Below are positions 6,674 to 15,047 of a stretch of DNA of 64,000 bases, piece after piece. The notes below the pieces were generated by a model, which saw only the letters and a program-made list of their open reading frames with translations, was not told where the DNA came from and made no database searches. This stretch comes from an uncultured Clostridia bacterium (lineage in GTDB: Bacteria > Bacillota > Clostridia > UBA1381). Position 1 is the stretch's first letter. Each line of letters begins with the position of its first letter. The stretch is from positions 62,001 through 126,000 of the forward strand of contig CAKSOE010000004.1 of NCBI GenBank assembly GCA_934476675.1, read 5' to 3'. The position numbers and the translations under genes are program-made.

Positions 6674-8449
6674 ATGGATACAATGAAGGGCTTGAAGCGC
6701 ACAAATTACTGCGGCGAAACGGCAGGTGTGGGAAACACTGTCGTTGTCGGCGGATATGTGCAGAAAATAAGAGATTTGGGAAATCTTATTTTCATAGATT
6801 TAAGGGACAGAACAGGGATTGTTCAGCTTGCTTTTGACGACAACACCGACAGAGAGGTGTTTAAAAAGGCAAAATCGTGCAGAAGCGAATATGTACTTTT
6901 GGTAAAGGGAGTTGTGCGTGAAAGAGAGAGTAAAAATCCCGATATGAAAACGGGTGACATAGAGGTTTACGCAGACGATGTAAGAATACTTGCAAAAGCA
7001 CAGACAACGCCGTTTGAGATTACTGACGATACGAACGTAAACGAGGAACTAAGGCTTAAATACCGTTACCTTGATTTACGCCGTTCCGTTTTGCAGGAAA
7101 ATATTATAAAACGCGGAAAAATCGCAAAATCAGCAAGAGATTATTTCTATGAAAACGGTTTTATTGAGATAGAAACGCCTATGATGATGAAATCCACTCC
7201 GGAAGGCGCGCGCGATTATGTTGTTCCATCAAGAGTGCATCACGGTAAATTTTATGCCTTGCCGCAGTCGCCGCAGATTTATAAGCAGCTTTTGATGATT
7301 GCGGGATATGACCGTTATATTCAGCTTGCACGCTGTTTCAGAGACGAAGATTTAAGAGCGGACAGACAGCCGGAATTTACACAGATAGATATGGAAATGT
7401 CATTTGTTGATGTTGAAGATATTCTGGAAATAGTCGAGGGACTTATAAAAAGGCTGTTTAAAGACGTAATGAATATAGATATTCACGCTCCGCTGCCACG
7501 TCTTACTTATAAAGAAGCTATGGAACGCTACGGCTCGGACAAGCCTGATACAAGGTTTGGCATGGAGATAGTAAATATATCGGATTTGGTTAAGGACTGC
7601 GGCTTCGGCGTGTTTTCGGGAGCGGTTGCAAACGGCGGTTCGGCACGCGCAATAACGGCAAAAAATGCAGCGCAGACCTTTACAAGGAAGGAAATAGACA
7701 AGCTTACGGAATATGCAAAGGGCATAGGAGCGCACGGTTTGGCATATATCAGATGGACGGAGGATGAGCCTAACGCAAGCTTTAAAAAGTTTATGACAGG
7801 CGAAGAAATCTCTGCCATAATCGAACGTGTCGGAGCGGAAAAGGGCGATGTTGTGTTTATCGTTGCAGATAAGGACAGAATTACTCTGCCCACATTGGGC
7901 GCTTTGAGATTAAAAGCGGCAAAGCAGCTTGATATAATCCCCGATGGCTGGAATTTCCTCTGGATTACGGAATTTCCGTTCTTTGAATATGATGATGAAA
8001 ACGATACATGGGTAGCTATGCACCACCCGTTTACAATGCCTATGGACGAGTGCATACAGTATCTTGACAGTAATCCCGAAAAGGTTATTGCAAAGGCATA
8101 TGACCTTGTTCTTAACGGAATTGAGCTTTCAAGCGGTTCTATAAGAATAAACGATTATGAATTGCAGCAGAAAATGTTTGAGGCTCTCGGACTTACGGAT
8201 GAGGAAATAGAAGCAAAATTCGGATTCCTGGTTGAAGCATATAAATACGGCGCGGCTCCTCACGGCGGAATGGGTATCGGACTTGACAGACTGGCAATGC
8301 TTATGTGCGGTGCGGACAGTTTAAGAGATGTAACCGCATTTCCGAAGGTTCAGAACGCATCCGAATTAATGTCGGGCGCACCGGGAGAGATTGACGAAAA
8401 GCAGAAAGAAGAGCTTGCAATTGCCGTTACGGAGGAGGAAGAAAATTAA
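6674..8449 (+). CDS. aspS: aspartyl-tRNA synthetase
   Basis: Class IIb synthetase that charges tRNA-Asp. The N-terminal OB-fold anticodon-binding domain (about 10-110) is followed by motif 1 (FIEIETPMMMKSTPEGARDY), motif 2 (ARCFRDEDLRADRQPEFTQ) and motif 3 (GIGLDRLAMLM). The bacterial GAD insertion domain lies between motifs 2 and 3 (about residues 285-420). At 591 residues it is full length. It is two bases after hisS and shares its promoter. Whether it is discriminating or also charges tRNA-Asn cannot be read here, since gatCAB and asnS are not in view. Confidence 0.97.
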   Translation: MDTMKGLKRTNYCGETAGVGNTVVVGGYVQKIRDLGNLIFIDLRDRTGIVQLAFDDNTDREVFKKAKSCRSEYVLLVKGVVRERESKNPDMKTGDIEVYADDVRILAKAQTTPFEITDDTNVNEELRLKYRYLDLRRSVLQENIIKRGKIAKSARDYFYENGFIEIETPMMMKSTPEGARDYVVPSRVHHGKFYALPQSPQIYKQLLMIAGYDRYIQLARCFRDEDLRADRQPEFTQIDMEMSFVDVEDILEIVEGLIKRLFKDVMNIDIHAPLPRLTYKEAMERYGSDKPDTRFGMEIVNISDLVKDCGFGVFSGAVANGGSARAITAKNAAQTFTRKEIDKLTEYAKGIGAHGLAYIRWTEDEPNASFKKFMTGEEISAIIERVGAEKGDVVFIVADKDRITLPTLGALRLKAAKQLDIIPDGWNFLWITEFPFFEYDDENDTWVAMHHPFTMPMDECIQYLDSNPEKVIAKAYDLVLNGIELSSGSIRINDYELQQKMFEALGLTDEEIEAKFGFLVEAYKYGAAPHGGMGIGLDRLAMLMCGADSLRDVTAFPKVQNASELMSGAPGEIDEKQKEELAIAVTEEEEN

Positions 8450-8522
8450 TATACAGTTAATACGGCGTTCATAAAAATAATATATAATCTATCTGATAAA
8501 TATTTGAACGGGAGGTAGTATT

Positions 8523-9578
8523 GTGATAACAATATCAAATCTTACCAAAGCATACGGTAAGAAAAAGGCGCTTGATGATGTAAGCTTTACCGTAGAAAAC
8601 GGCGAGGTACTGGGTTTTTTGGGGCCTAACGGCGCAGGCAAATCAACTACAATGAATATCATTACCGGATATATTTCGGCAACGTCGGGTTCGGTAGAGG
8701 TTGACGGTTACAGTATTCTTGATAACCCTATAGAGGTAAAAAAACGTATTGGGTATCTGCCGGAAATTCCTCCGCTTTATCCGGAAATGGTGGTTATTGA
8801 TTATCTTGACTTTGTGTACGAGCTTAAAAAGGTTAAAAAGGACGATAAGGCGGCTCATATACAAAAGGTTATTGATGAGGTCGGAATAGACGGCGTAAAG
8901 GGAAGAAAAATAGCCAATCTTTCAAAGGGATATAAGCAGAGAGTAGGGCTTGCAGGCGCACTCATAGGCGACCCCGAAGTACTTATTCTTGACGAGCCTA
9001 CTGTCGGACTTGACCCGAAACAGATTATAGAAATAAGAAATCTTATAAAAAGTCTCGGTGAGCATCATACGGTAATATTAAGCTCACATATTCTGTCGGA
9101 AATCAGCGCGGTATGCGAGAGGGTTATAATAATAAACAACGGCAGACTTATCGCCGAGGACACGCCGGAAAATCTGTCCGAAAAATTCGGAAGAAACAAC
9201 AGATTGATGCTGCGTGTTTCGGGAGGTAAGGACGAAATCGAAGAAGTGCTTAACAACATTGACGATGTGGTTTCGGTAAAATTCTTAAAGCAGTTCGACG
9301 ATACTTCGCATGACTTTGAGATTGAAGCATCGGTTGAGATAGACAGTGAATTTAACAAAAAGTTGTTCTTTGCCTTTGCAGAGAAAACAATGCCGATAGT
9401 TATGCAGAAAAAAGTTGAGGATTCGTTAGAGGATGTATTCCTGCAAATAACATCTGACGATGCAGCGGCACAGGAAAGCGTACCGGAGGAAAACGATACG
9501 GCAGAAACTGTGACAGAAGAAAACAACGATGCGGAAACGGAAGAAGGAGGAGAAAAAGACAATGAAAGCGATATTTAA
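8523..9578 (+). CDS. Gld-type ABC transporter ATPase
   Basis: ATP-binding subunit of an ABC-2 type exporter. Walker A is GPNGAGKST (about 38-46), the signature is LSKGYKQRVGLA, and Walker B with the catalytic Glu is VLILDEPTVGLDP; the H-loop is SSHIL. A GTG start is 7 nt after GGAGGT. After the nucleotide-binding domain comes a regulatory extension and an unusual acidic tail of about 40 residues rich in Glu, Asp, Asn and Thr. The end overlaps the permease start by 17 nt. With the permease, GldG-like and DUF4340 genes it forms the GldA-GldF-GldG arrangement known from Bacteroidetes gliding clusters and common in non-gliding Firmicutes. The substrate is unknown. Confidence 0.9.
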   Translation: MITISNLTKAYGKKKALDDVSFTVENGEVLGFLGPNGAGKSTTMNIITGYISATSGSVEVDGYSILDNPIEVKKRIGYLPEIPPLYPEMVVIDYLDFVYELKKVKKDDKAAHIQKVIDEVGIDGVKGRKIANLSKGYKQRVGLAGALIGDPEVLILDEPTVGLDPKQIIEIRNLIKSLGEHHTVILSSHILSEISAVCERVIIINNGRLIAEDTPENLSEKFGRNNRLMLRVSGGKDEIEEVLNNIDDVVSVKFLKQFDDTSHDFEIEASVEIDSEFNKKLFFAFAEKTMPIVMQKKVEDSLEDVFLQITSDDAAAQESVPEENDTAETVTEENNDAETEEGGEKDNESDI

Positions 9579-10266
9579 CAGAGAGCTTGACTCCTATTTC
9601 AATTCAATGCTCGGATATGTTTTTCTGACGATATTTTTACTTATGACAGGCGTAATGTTCACGCTGGCAAATCTGATGAGTACATCTGCGTCAATGACGG
9701 GATTTTTTTCGAATATAAACGGCTGGTCAATGTTTATTCTGCCGATTCTTACAATGAGAATGTTTTCGGAGGATAAAAAACTCAAAACAGATCAGTTGCT
9801 GCTCACAGCGCCGATTTCGATATGGTCAATGGTACTCGGGAAGTTTTTTGCGGCATTTTGCGTATTGCTTACCGGAACTGCAATAACGCTGTTTTATCCG
9901 ATAACGATTAACTTTTTCGGAAATGTTGCATTGGGCGAAACAATAAGCTGCTATGTCGGCTTTATACTGCTTTGCGCGGTTATAATTTCGATAGGCGCAT
10001 TCATGTCATCGCTTACGGAAAGCCAGATTGTTGCTGCAATTTCTACATATGGTGTGCTTATCCTTACTCTGTTCATCGGAAGTGCGGCGTCGGCTGTGAG
10101 CAACGAGGTGATTTCAAATATATTGATGTGGATTTCTCCGATACAGAGATTTTCAAGCTTTACAATGGGAATATTAGACCTCGAATCAATAGTATATTAT
10201 TTAAGCCTTACGGTACTGTTTCTGTTCCTTACAGTGACAGTATTCGAGAAACGCCGCTTTAAGTAA
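9562..10266 (+). CDS. Gld-type ABC transporter permease
   Basis: An ABC-2 permease of 234 residues with six predicted membrane segments, GldF-like. It starts MKAIFNRELDSYFNSMLGYV, the typical amphipathic entry (FxxELxxYFxSPxGYVF in relatives). The loop MFSEDKKLKTDQLLLTAPIS is the conserved cytoplasmic coupling region of this family. ATG 9562 follows GGAGG at 11 nt and lies within the ATPase gene; the frame also extends upstream without a ribosome site. It should pair with the ATPase encoded just before it. Confidence 0.9.
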   Translation: MKAIFNRELDSYFNSMLGYVFLTIFLLMTGVMFTLANLMSTSASMTGFFSNINGWSMFILPILTMRMFSEDKKLKTDQLLLTAPISIWSMVLGKFFAAFCVLLTGTAITLFYPITINFFGNVALGETISCYVGFILLCAVIISIGAFMSSLTESQIVAAISTYGVLILTLFIGSAASAVSNEVISNILMWISPIQRFSSFTMGILDLESIVYYLSLTVLFLFLTVTVFEKRRFK

Positions 10267-10286
10267 TGAAAGGAAGGGTGAGTTAA

Positions 10287-11693
10287 ATGAATAAAAAATA
10301 CAAAATCAGTTCTTCCGTTATGGTTATCATTGCGATTGCGATACTTATTGCGGTAAATGCGTTTGTTACGGCGCTTACCGGGAAATTTCCGATAAAGCTT
10401 GACATGACGCCAAATAAAATATATTCAATTTCGGATTCCACCAAGGAATATCTGAAATCCTATAAAACGCCGACGGAAATTTTTGTAATGGCAAGCGAAG
10501 CGGAAGAGGACGAAACAATTAAGTCGGTACTGGATAAATATGCTGCGGCTTGTTCGAACATAAAAATCACTAATATTGACCCAAAAACCAATCCTACTTT
10601 CGGATCGAAATATATGAAGGACAACCAGAGCCTTTCAAACACATACGTGATTGTGGACGGCGGCGACAGATTTAAAACGTTTGCGATGAGCGATTTGTAT
10701 AATGTATCAAATACGCAGTCGGGAAGAACACAGGCAACTTCAATCAAAGCGGAGGAGAAAATAACATCTGCACTGAAATATGTTTCGAGTACAGCTACCG
10801 TAAACGCGTATATTGTAAACGGACATAATGAAGCGAATACTTCAAATGTTAAAACAGCGCTTGAAAACGAGAGCTATACGGTAAAGGATTTAAATCTTGT
10901 TACAGAGGAAATTCCGCAGGATGCGTCATTGCTTGTTGTGCTTGACCCAAGTAAGGATTTTACCGTTGCGGAAACAGCAAAGCTCGACAATTATTTTGCA
11001 AACGGCGGACACGCGCAGTTCTATTTTGACGCAACCGTAAGCGACGGCTTGACAAATCTGTTTGCCTATCTTGAAAAGTGGGGAATACAGGTAAATGATA
11101 AGGTTGCTGTCGAACAGGGCAAAAACAATATGATTTCGCTCGGCGGAAATATGAGCATTATGATAGCCGATATGGAGTCGGACGACATCACAAGCGCGCT
11201 TTCAAAAAATAAACGCTATGTTGCATATCTGCCTTATGCAAAGACGCTTACCAAGCTGTTTGACAACAGTAATAACATAAGCGTTAAGCCGCTGCTTTCT
11301 ACAAGTTCTTCGGCATATTCATCAGAGGATTATGAAAATCTTCAAAAGAAAGATTCCGATGAAACAGGAACCTTTAATATAGGTATACTGGCAACAAACA
11401 GTCAGAATAAATCATCTGTTTATGTGTCGGGTTCTTCAATGCTCTTGAATTATTCGCAGGAGGAAATAGCACAAAGCTTCGGTTTTGCAAACTACGATTA
11501 TTTCTTTAACGTTTGCAGCTACATGAAGGGTGATACGGACGATTATACCGTATCGGCAAAAAGTCTGAGCGTGGAAACAATTACAATAAAGCCGATTATA
11601 GTTCTTATTCTGGCAATTATATTTGTAGCGCTTGTGCCTGTGATAGCACTTGTTTCAGGCATTGTGGTATGGTTTAAGAGGAGACATCTGTAA
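10287..11693 (+). CDS. GldG-like ABC auxiliary protein
   Basis: 468 residues with a membrane segment at each end (about 11-31 and 438-462) and a large extracytoplasmic domain between, the topology of the GldG/ABC_transp_aux family. The domain begins IKLDMTPNKIYSISDSTKEY, the family's most recognisable segment (D-x-T-x-x-x-x-Y-S-L/I-S). INGH-type and LVVLDPSKDFT segments fit the predicted flavodoxin-like core. It starts 20 nt after the permease behind GGAAGGG. In the Gld model this protein acts with GldA and GldF, but its biochemical role is not established. Confidence 0.88.
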   Translation: MNKKYKISSSVMVIIAIAILIAVNAFVTALTGKFPIKLDMTPNKIYSISDSTKEYLKSYKTPTEIFVMASEAEEDETIKSVLDKYAAACSNIKITNIDPKTNPTFGSKYMKDNQSLSNTYVIVDGGDRFKTFAMSDLYNVSNTQSGRTQATSIKAEEKITSALKYVSSTATVNAYIVNGHNEANTSNVKTALENESYTVKDLNLVTEEIPQDASLLVVLDPSKDFTVAETAKLDNYFANGGHAQFYFDATVSDGLTNLFAYLEKWGIQVNDKVAVEQGKNNMISLGGNMSIMIADMESDDITSALSKNKRYVAYLPYAKTLTKLFDNSNNISVKPLLSTSSSAYSSEDYENLQKKDSDETGTFNIGILATNSQNKSSVYVSGSSMLLNYSQEEIAQSFGFANYDYFFNVCSYMKGDTDDYTVSAKSLSVETITIKPIIVLILAIIFVALVPVIALVSGIVVWFKRRHL

Positions 11694-13054
11694 TGAAGAA
11701 AAATGTTGTAAAAATCATTATTGCGGTTGTCGTATTGATATTGCTTGCAGGAGGAACAATTCTGCTTAAAATGCCTTCAAAACAAACCGATGCTAACAAC
11801 ACAGCCACAGCAACCGCCGCTCCGACATATGATATATGCAAGGAGGACGCGGCGAATGTTAAAAGCGTATCGGTAAATTCGGCTGATTTTCAGATGGAAT
11901 TTTCAAAGGCGGAAGAGGACAAGTGGACGGTAAACGGATTGCCGACGGGCGAGGTTGATACAACCAAAACGCGTTCGGTGGTTGAAAGTGTGATAGGAAT
12001 GAGCAGTTCCGAAAAAATTACGGAAAGCGCGTCAGACCTTGAACAGTACGGATTGGCAAATCCCGAGACAACTGTAACCGTAAATAAAACGGACGGAACG
12101 GCAGATAAAATATATATCGGCTCAAAAAGTCCGGTGAACGGAAGTTATTTTGTAAAAAATGATACCGATGCGGTTTATACAATAAGCTCATATAAGGTAG
12201 AACAGCTTAAAAATCCGGTAAGCTACTATACGGAATTTTCAAGATTTACCATTAAAGACGCGTCGGAAATTCACGGAATAACAATAGAACGTTCTGATGT
12301 TACAATAAAGCTTTCCGAGGGCGAAGCAACCGAAAATCAAGTATACAGTAACTGGATAATGACAAGCCCGATAAACACACAGGCAAGCTCTGATTATATA
12401 TCCAACAGCATATTGCAGAATATGACTGAAGTTAATCTTTCGGCTCCGCTTGAAAACGGTAATTACGGTTTTGACAAGCCATCGGCAAAGATAATACTTA
12501 ACATGAAAACCGATGAAAATGAGCATACCGAGGAGCTTGTGCTGGGTAAGAAATCCGAGGGTAACATTTATGTACAGTATAACGGAAAGGCATATTCGCA
12601 GCCGGCAAATCTGTTTGAGTTTGCACAGGCACAGCCGCTGAGTTTTATTTCAAAGGTTCAGTCGCTGATAAATATAAGCGGTGTGGAAAAAGTGGAAATA
12701 TCCGGCGAAGGAGTCAGCCATACTATTGATATTGCACATTCCGGCGGTGAAGATGATGAGCTTACATTTAAGCTTGACGGAAAGGATATAGACGAGAGTA
12801 CCGCCAAAAAGCTGTACCAGGAAATAATCGGAATACAGATTGACGGTATGTACGATAACCGACCGGCAGGAGCAAGCTTGTTAACCTTAAAATATAAGGG
12901 ATACAACGGCGCGGAGGATATGACAGTTGAGTTTAAAGCTATTGATGATTTGGATTGTGCGTTTGTTAAAAACGGTGAGATACAGTTCACGGTAAAGAGA
13001 AGTGTTATCAATACTCTTATCGGTACAATCAATTCATACGCTGAAAATAATTAA
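11693..13054 (+). CDS. DUF4340-domain membrane-anchored protein
   Basis: 453 residues. An N-terminal membrane anchor (about 5-24) is followed by a Thr/Ala linker and repeated beta-rich modules of the DUF4340 type (for example YGLANPETTVTVNKTDG and YGFDKPSAKIILNM, each followed by an LGKKSEG or IGSKSP segment). DUF4340 proteins are the usual fourth member of GldA/F/G-like ABC clusters. The start codon overlaps the preceding stop (TAATG), so translation is coupled. It is probably an extracytoplasmic partner of the exporter; the function is unknown. Confidence 0.87.
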   Translation: MKKNVVKIIIAVVVLILLAGGTILLKMPSKQTDANNTATATAAPTYDICKEDAANVKSVSVNSADFQMEFSKAEEDKWTVNGLPTGEVDTTKTRSVVESVIGMSSSEKITESASDLEQYGLANPETTVTVNKTDGTADKIYIGSKSPVNGSYFVKNDTDAVYTISSYKVEQLKNPVSYYTEFSRFTIKDASEIHGITIERSDVTIKLSEGEATENQVYSNWIMTSPINTQASSDYISNSILQNMTEVNLSAPLENGNYGFDKPSAKIILNMKTDENEHTEELVLGKKSEGNIYVQYNGKAYSQPANLFEFAQAQPLSFISKVQSLINISGVEKVEISGEGVSHTIDIAHSGGEDDELTFKLDGKDIDESTAKKLYQEIIGIQIDGMYDNRPAGASLLTLKYKGYNGAEDMTVEFKAIDDLDCAFVKNGEIQFTVKRSVINTLIGTINSYAENN

Positions 13055-13088
13055 ATGCGGCTTTAATGCGGTGAAAGAGAGGATTAAT

Positions 13089-13892
13089 ATGAATTTATGG
13101 GGAGAAACAATGCCGTATGCGTTGAAGGATAATGATTTTGTGCCAACGATTGAGGCATATCCGGCAGAATCAGACGGTGCAGTGGTGATTTTTCCGGGAG
13201 GAGGATATTTTAACCGTGCGCCTCATGAGGGAGCCGGATATGCAAAATGGCTGCAATCACAGGGAGTTACGGCGTTTGTGGTTGAGTACAGAACAGTGCC
13301 GTATAAGCATCCGGCAGAGATTTCGGACGCTATGAGAGCTGTAAGATTTGTACGCCATTATGCGGATATTTACAGAATAAACAAGAATAAGATTGCGGTT
13401 ATGGGTTCAAGCGCCGGCGGACATCTTATAGGTTCGCTGTCGGTGCATTATGATAAAATAATGTATGAGCCTACGGATGAGATTGATAAAGAATCATGCC
13501 GGCCGGACGCATCAATATTCTGTTATCCGGTTATTGATATGGGAAATTACCGCCATGACGGTTCAAGACAGAATTTGCTCGGCAGCAGACCGACGTTTGA
13601 AGAAACAGAATTTATGTCGCTGCAAAAGCAGGTAACAAAGGATACTCCGCAGGCGTTTTTGTGGCACACTGCAAATGATAATTGTGTTCCGATTGAAAAT
13701 TCGCTTATGTATGCGGCTGCTTTGGCAAAGGTAAATGTTCCGTTTGAGTTGCACGTATATCCCTACGGCCCTCACGGATTGGGATTGGCAAACGATAACC
13801 CTCATGTTGCACAGTGGCAGGACGCATTGAGTAATTGGTTAAAACTTATTGAATTTAAAGATGGGGCTGTTGCTTATGAAAACATCGACTGA
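13089..13892 (+). CDS. alpha/beta hydrolase, acetyl-xylan-esterase-like
   Basis: 267-residue alpha/beta hydrolase without a signal peptide. The oxyanion strand is VVIFPGGGYFNRAPHEG (about 34-50). The nucleophile elbow is GSSAGGH (Ser at about 117), and the C-terminal acid and histidine are in TANDNCVP and YPYGPHGLG. This is the pattern of small intracellular carbohydrate esterases (BD-FAE/Axe-like) that remove acetyl groups from imported oligosaccharides. The ATG at 13089 follows GAGAGGA; an upstream frame extension lies inside the DUF4340 gene. It overlaps the next gene by 17 nt. A decayed second copy lies at 61206-61582. Substrate acetyl-sugar is inferred. Confidence 0.82.
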   Translation: MNLWGETMPYALKDNDFVPTIEAYPAESDGAVVIFPGGGYFNRAPHEGAGYAKWLQSQGVTAFVVEYRTVPYKHPAEISDAMRAVRFVRHYADIYRINKNKIAVMGSSAGGHLIGSLSVHYDKIMYEPTDEIDKESCRPDASIFCYPVIDMGNYRHDGSRQNLLGSRPTFEETEFMSLQKQVTKDTPQAFLWHTANDNCVPIENSLMYAAALAKVNVPFELHVYPYGPHGLGLANDNPHVAQWQDALSNWLKLIEFKDGAVAYENID

Positions 13893-14736
13893 AATAGGAT
13901 CATCTTCAAAAATCGTAGGAGAAGAAAAAGCAATAGAATATATTGCAAAGGCAGGATTTGACGCATGGGATTTTTCGATGTTTGCAATGTGCCGATATGA
14001 TTGGAAAGAATGTAAGCTTCTTCCGAATAATCATCCGCTTTCGGGCAACGAATATCTTAAATTTGCAAGAAAGCTAAAACAGATAGGTCTTGATAACGGA
14101 ATAGTATGCAATCAATCTCATGCGCCGTTTCCGTCTTCGTGCAAAGAAATTCGCTCTTATTTTAAAAGAGCTATTGAATGTACGGCAGAGGCTGGGGGAG
14201 AAATTTGCATAATCCATCCCGACAACCAAAAAAGCGCAGAAGAAAATGCACAAATGTATATGGAGCTGCTGCCTTTTGCAAAACAGCATAATGTCATAAT
14301 AGCAGCCGAAAATATGTGGAACTGGGATTCGGAGCTTGATGAGGCTAAGTTTGCAGCGTGTGCAACGCCGGAAAGCTTTTTGGAGCATTTGAATGTGGTT
14401 AACGATGATTATCTGGTAGCTTGTCTGGACATAGGTCATGCCGAAATGAAGGGGTTACATACAAGTGCGGTTGAGATGATAAAGAAAATGGGGAATAAGA
14501 TAGCTGCATTGCACGTACATGATAACGATAAATGGCACGATTCGCATCAAATCCCGTTTTCAATGAGCATTGATTTTGAAGAAATTGCAAAAGCGTTAAA
14601 AGAAATTAATTATAAAGGCTATATCACATTGGAAGCTGATAGATTCCTTGATTCATATACCGCTGAAAATATTACGGAGGGAATTAAAAAATTATCGGAT
14701 TCTGCAAGGAGAATCGCCGATATGGTTAGTGAATAA
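13876..14736 (+). CDS. sugar phosphate isomerase/epimerase-like TIM barrel
   Basis: 286 residues of the xylose-isomerase-like TIM barrel (AP endonuclease 2) superfamily. Metal-ligand strands can be seen: IIAAENMW (Glu), CLDIGHAEM (Asp, His), ALHVHDN (His) and ITLEADR (Glu). The superfamily includes ketose 3-epimerases, hydroxypyruvate isomerases and inosose dehydratases, and this sequence alone does not choose between them. The ATG at 13876 is preferred because GGGG is 10 nt upstream; an ATG at 13861 is also in frame. The start lies inside the esterase gene. The pair, with a second pair of the same families at 61-64 kb, points to oligosaccharide use. Confidence 0.82.
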   Translation: MKTSTEIGSSSKIVGEEKAIEYIAKAGFDAWDFSMFAMCRYDWKECKLLPNNHPLSGNEYLKFARKLKQIGLDNGIVCNQSHAPFPSSCKEIRSYFKRAIECTAEAGGEICIIHPDNQKSAEENAQMYMELLPFAKQHNVIIAAENMWNWDSELDEAKFAACATPESFLEHLNVVNDDYLVACLDIGHAEMKGLHTSAVEMIKKMGNKIAALHVHDNDKWHDSHQIPFSMSIDFEEIAKALKEINYKGYITLEADRFLDSYTAENITEGIKKLSDSARRIADMVSE

Positions 14737-14851
14737 ATTCGGCGGCAGAAAATGTAGGAATACAAGTATAGGAGCGGTGTAGGAATAATGTATGAGTAGC
14801 ATAAAACAGTCAAAAAATATGTCCGCATCCCGACTCTGAATATCCTCTTTA

Positions 14852-14880
14852 AGAGCCTTGCTAAATTTTAGCAAGGCTCT
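14852..14880. repeat. perfect inverted repeat, possible convergent terminator
   Basis: Arms AGAGCCTTGCTAAA and TTTAGCAAGGCTCT pair perfectly over 14 bp around a one-base centre. Neither side has a T-run, so it is a poor classical terminator, although its position between convergent genes suits that role. Confidence 0.5.
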
Positions 14881-14882
14881 CG

Positions 14883-14984
14883 CTATACCAACTTCCTAAT
14901 AATTCTCTCGGAACAGGTGCGGCGTTTACCGTGACCATACTTTCTGTCAATGACCATATAATTAAAAACAGATGTTTTCTTCAT
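14883..14984 (-). other. doubtful 33-residue small ORF
   Basis: ATG at 14984 to TAG at 14883, with GGAG about 10 nt upstream. The product (MKKTSVFNYMVIDRKYGHGK then a basic tail) is unrecognised and basic. It ends just before the hairpin at 14852-14880, which gives it a gene-plus-hairpin look. It could equally be a chance frame or the remnant of a mobile element. No function is claimed. Confidence 0.25.
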
Positions 14985-15047
14985 TTCAAAAAAACTCCAC
15001 ACACATATTCTCTCATTAACTTCTTCCGCTCTTGCAGGGCTGGCACA

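Larger units (their letters stand above)
14737..15047. other. 311-bp intergenic region between convergent genes
   Basis: This stretch separates the isomerase (plus) from the dGTPase-like gene (minus). It holds a perfect 14-bp hairpin at 14852-14880 and a doubtful 33-codon minus frame at 14883-14984. No promoter was seen. Nothing else is recognisable. Confidence 0.6.

Noticed and set aside
9529..9561. An 11-residue N-terminal extension of the ABC permease
   Set aside because: The upstream ATG is inside the ATPase acidic tail without a ribosome site, whereas the ATG at 9562 has GGAGG upstream and matches the family start.
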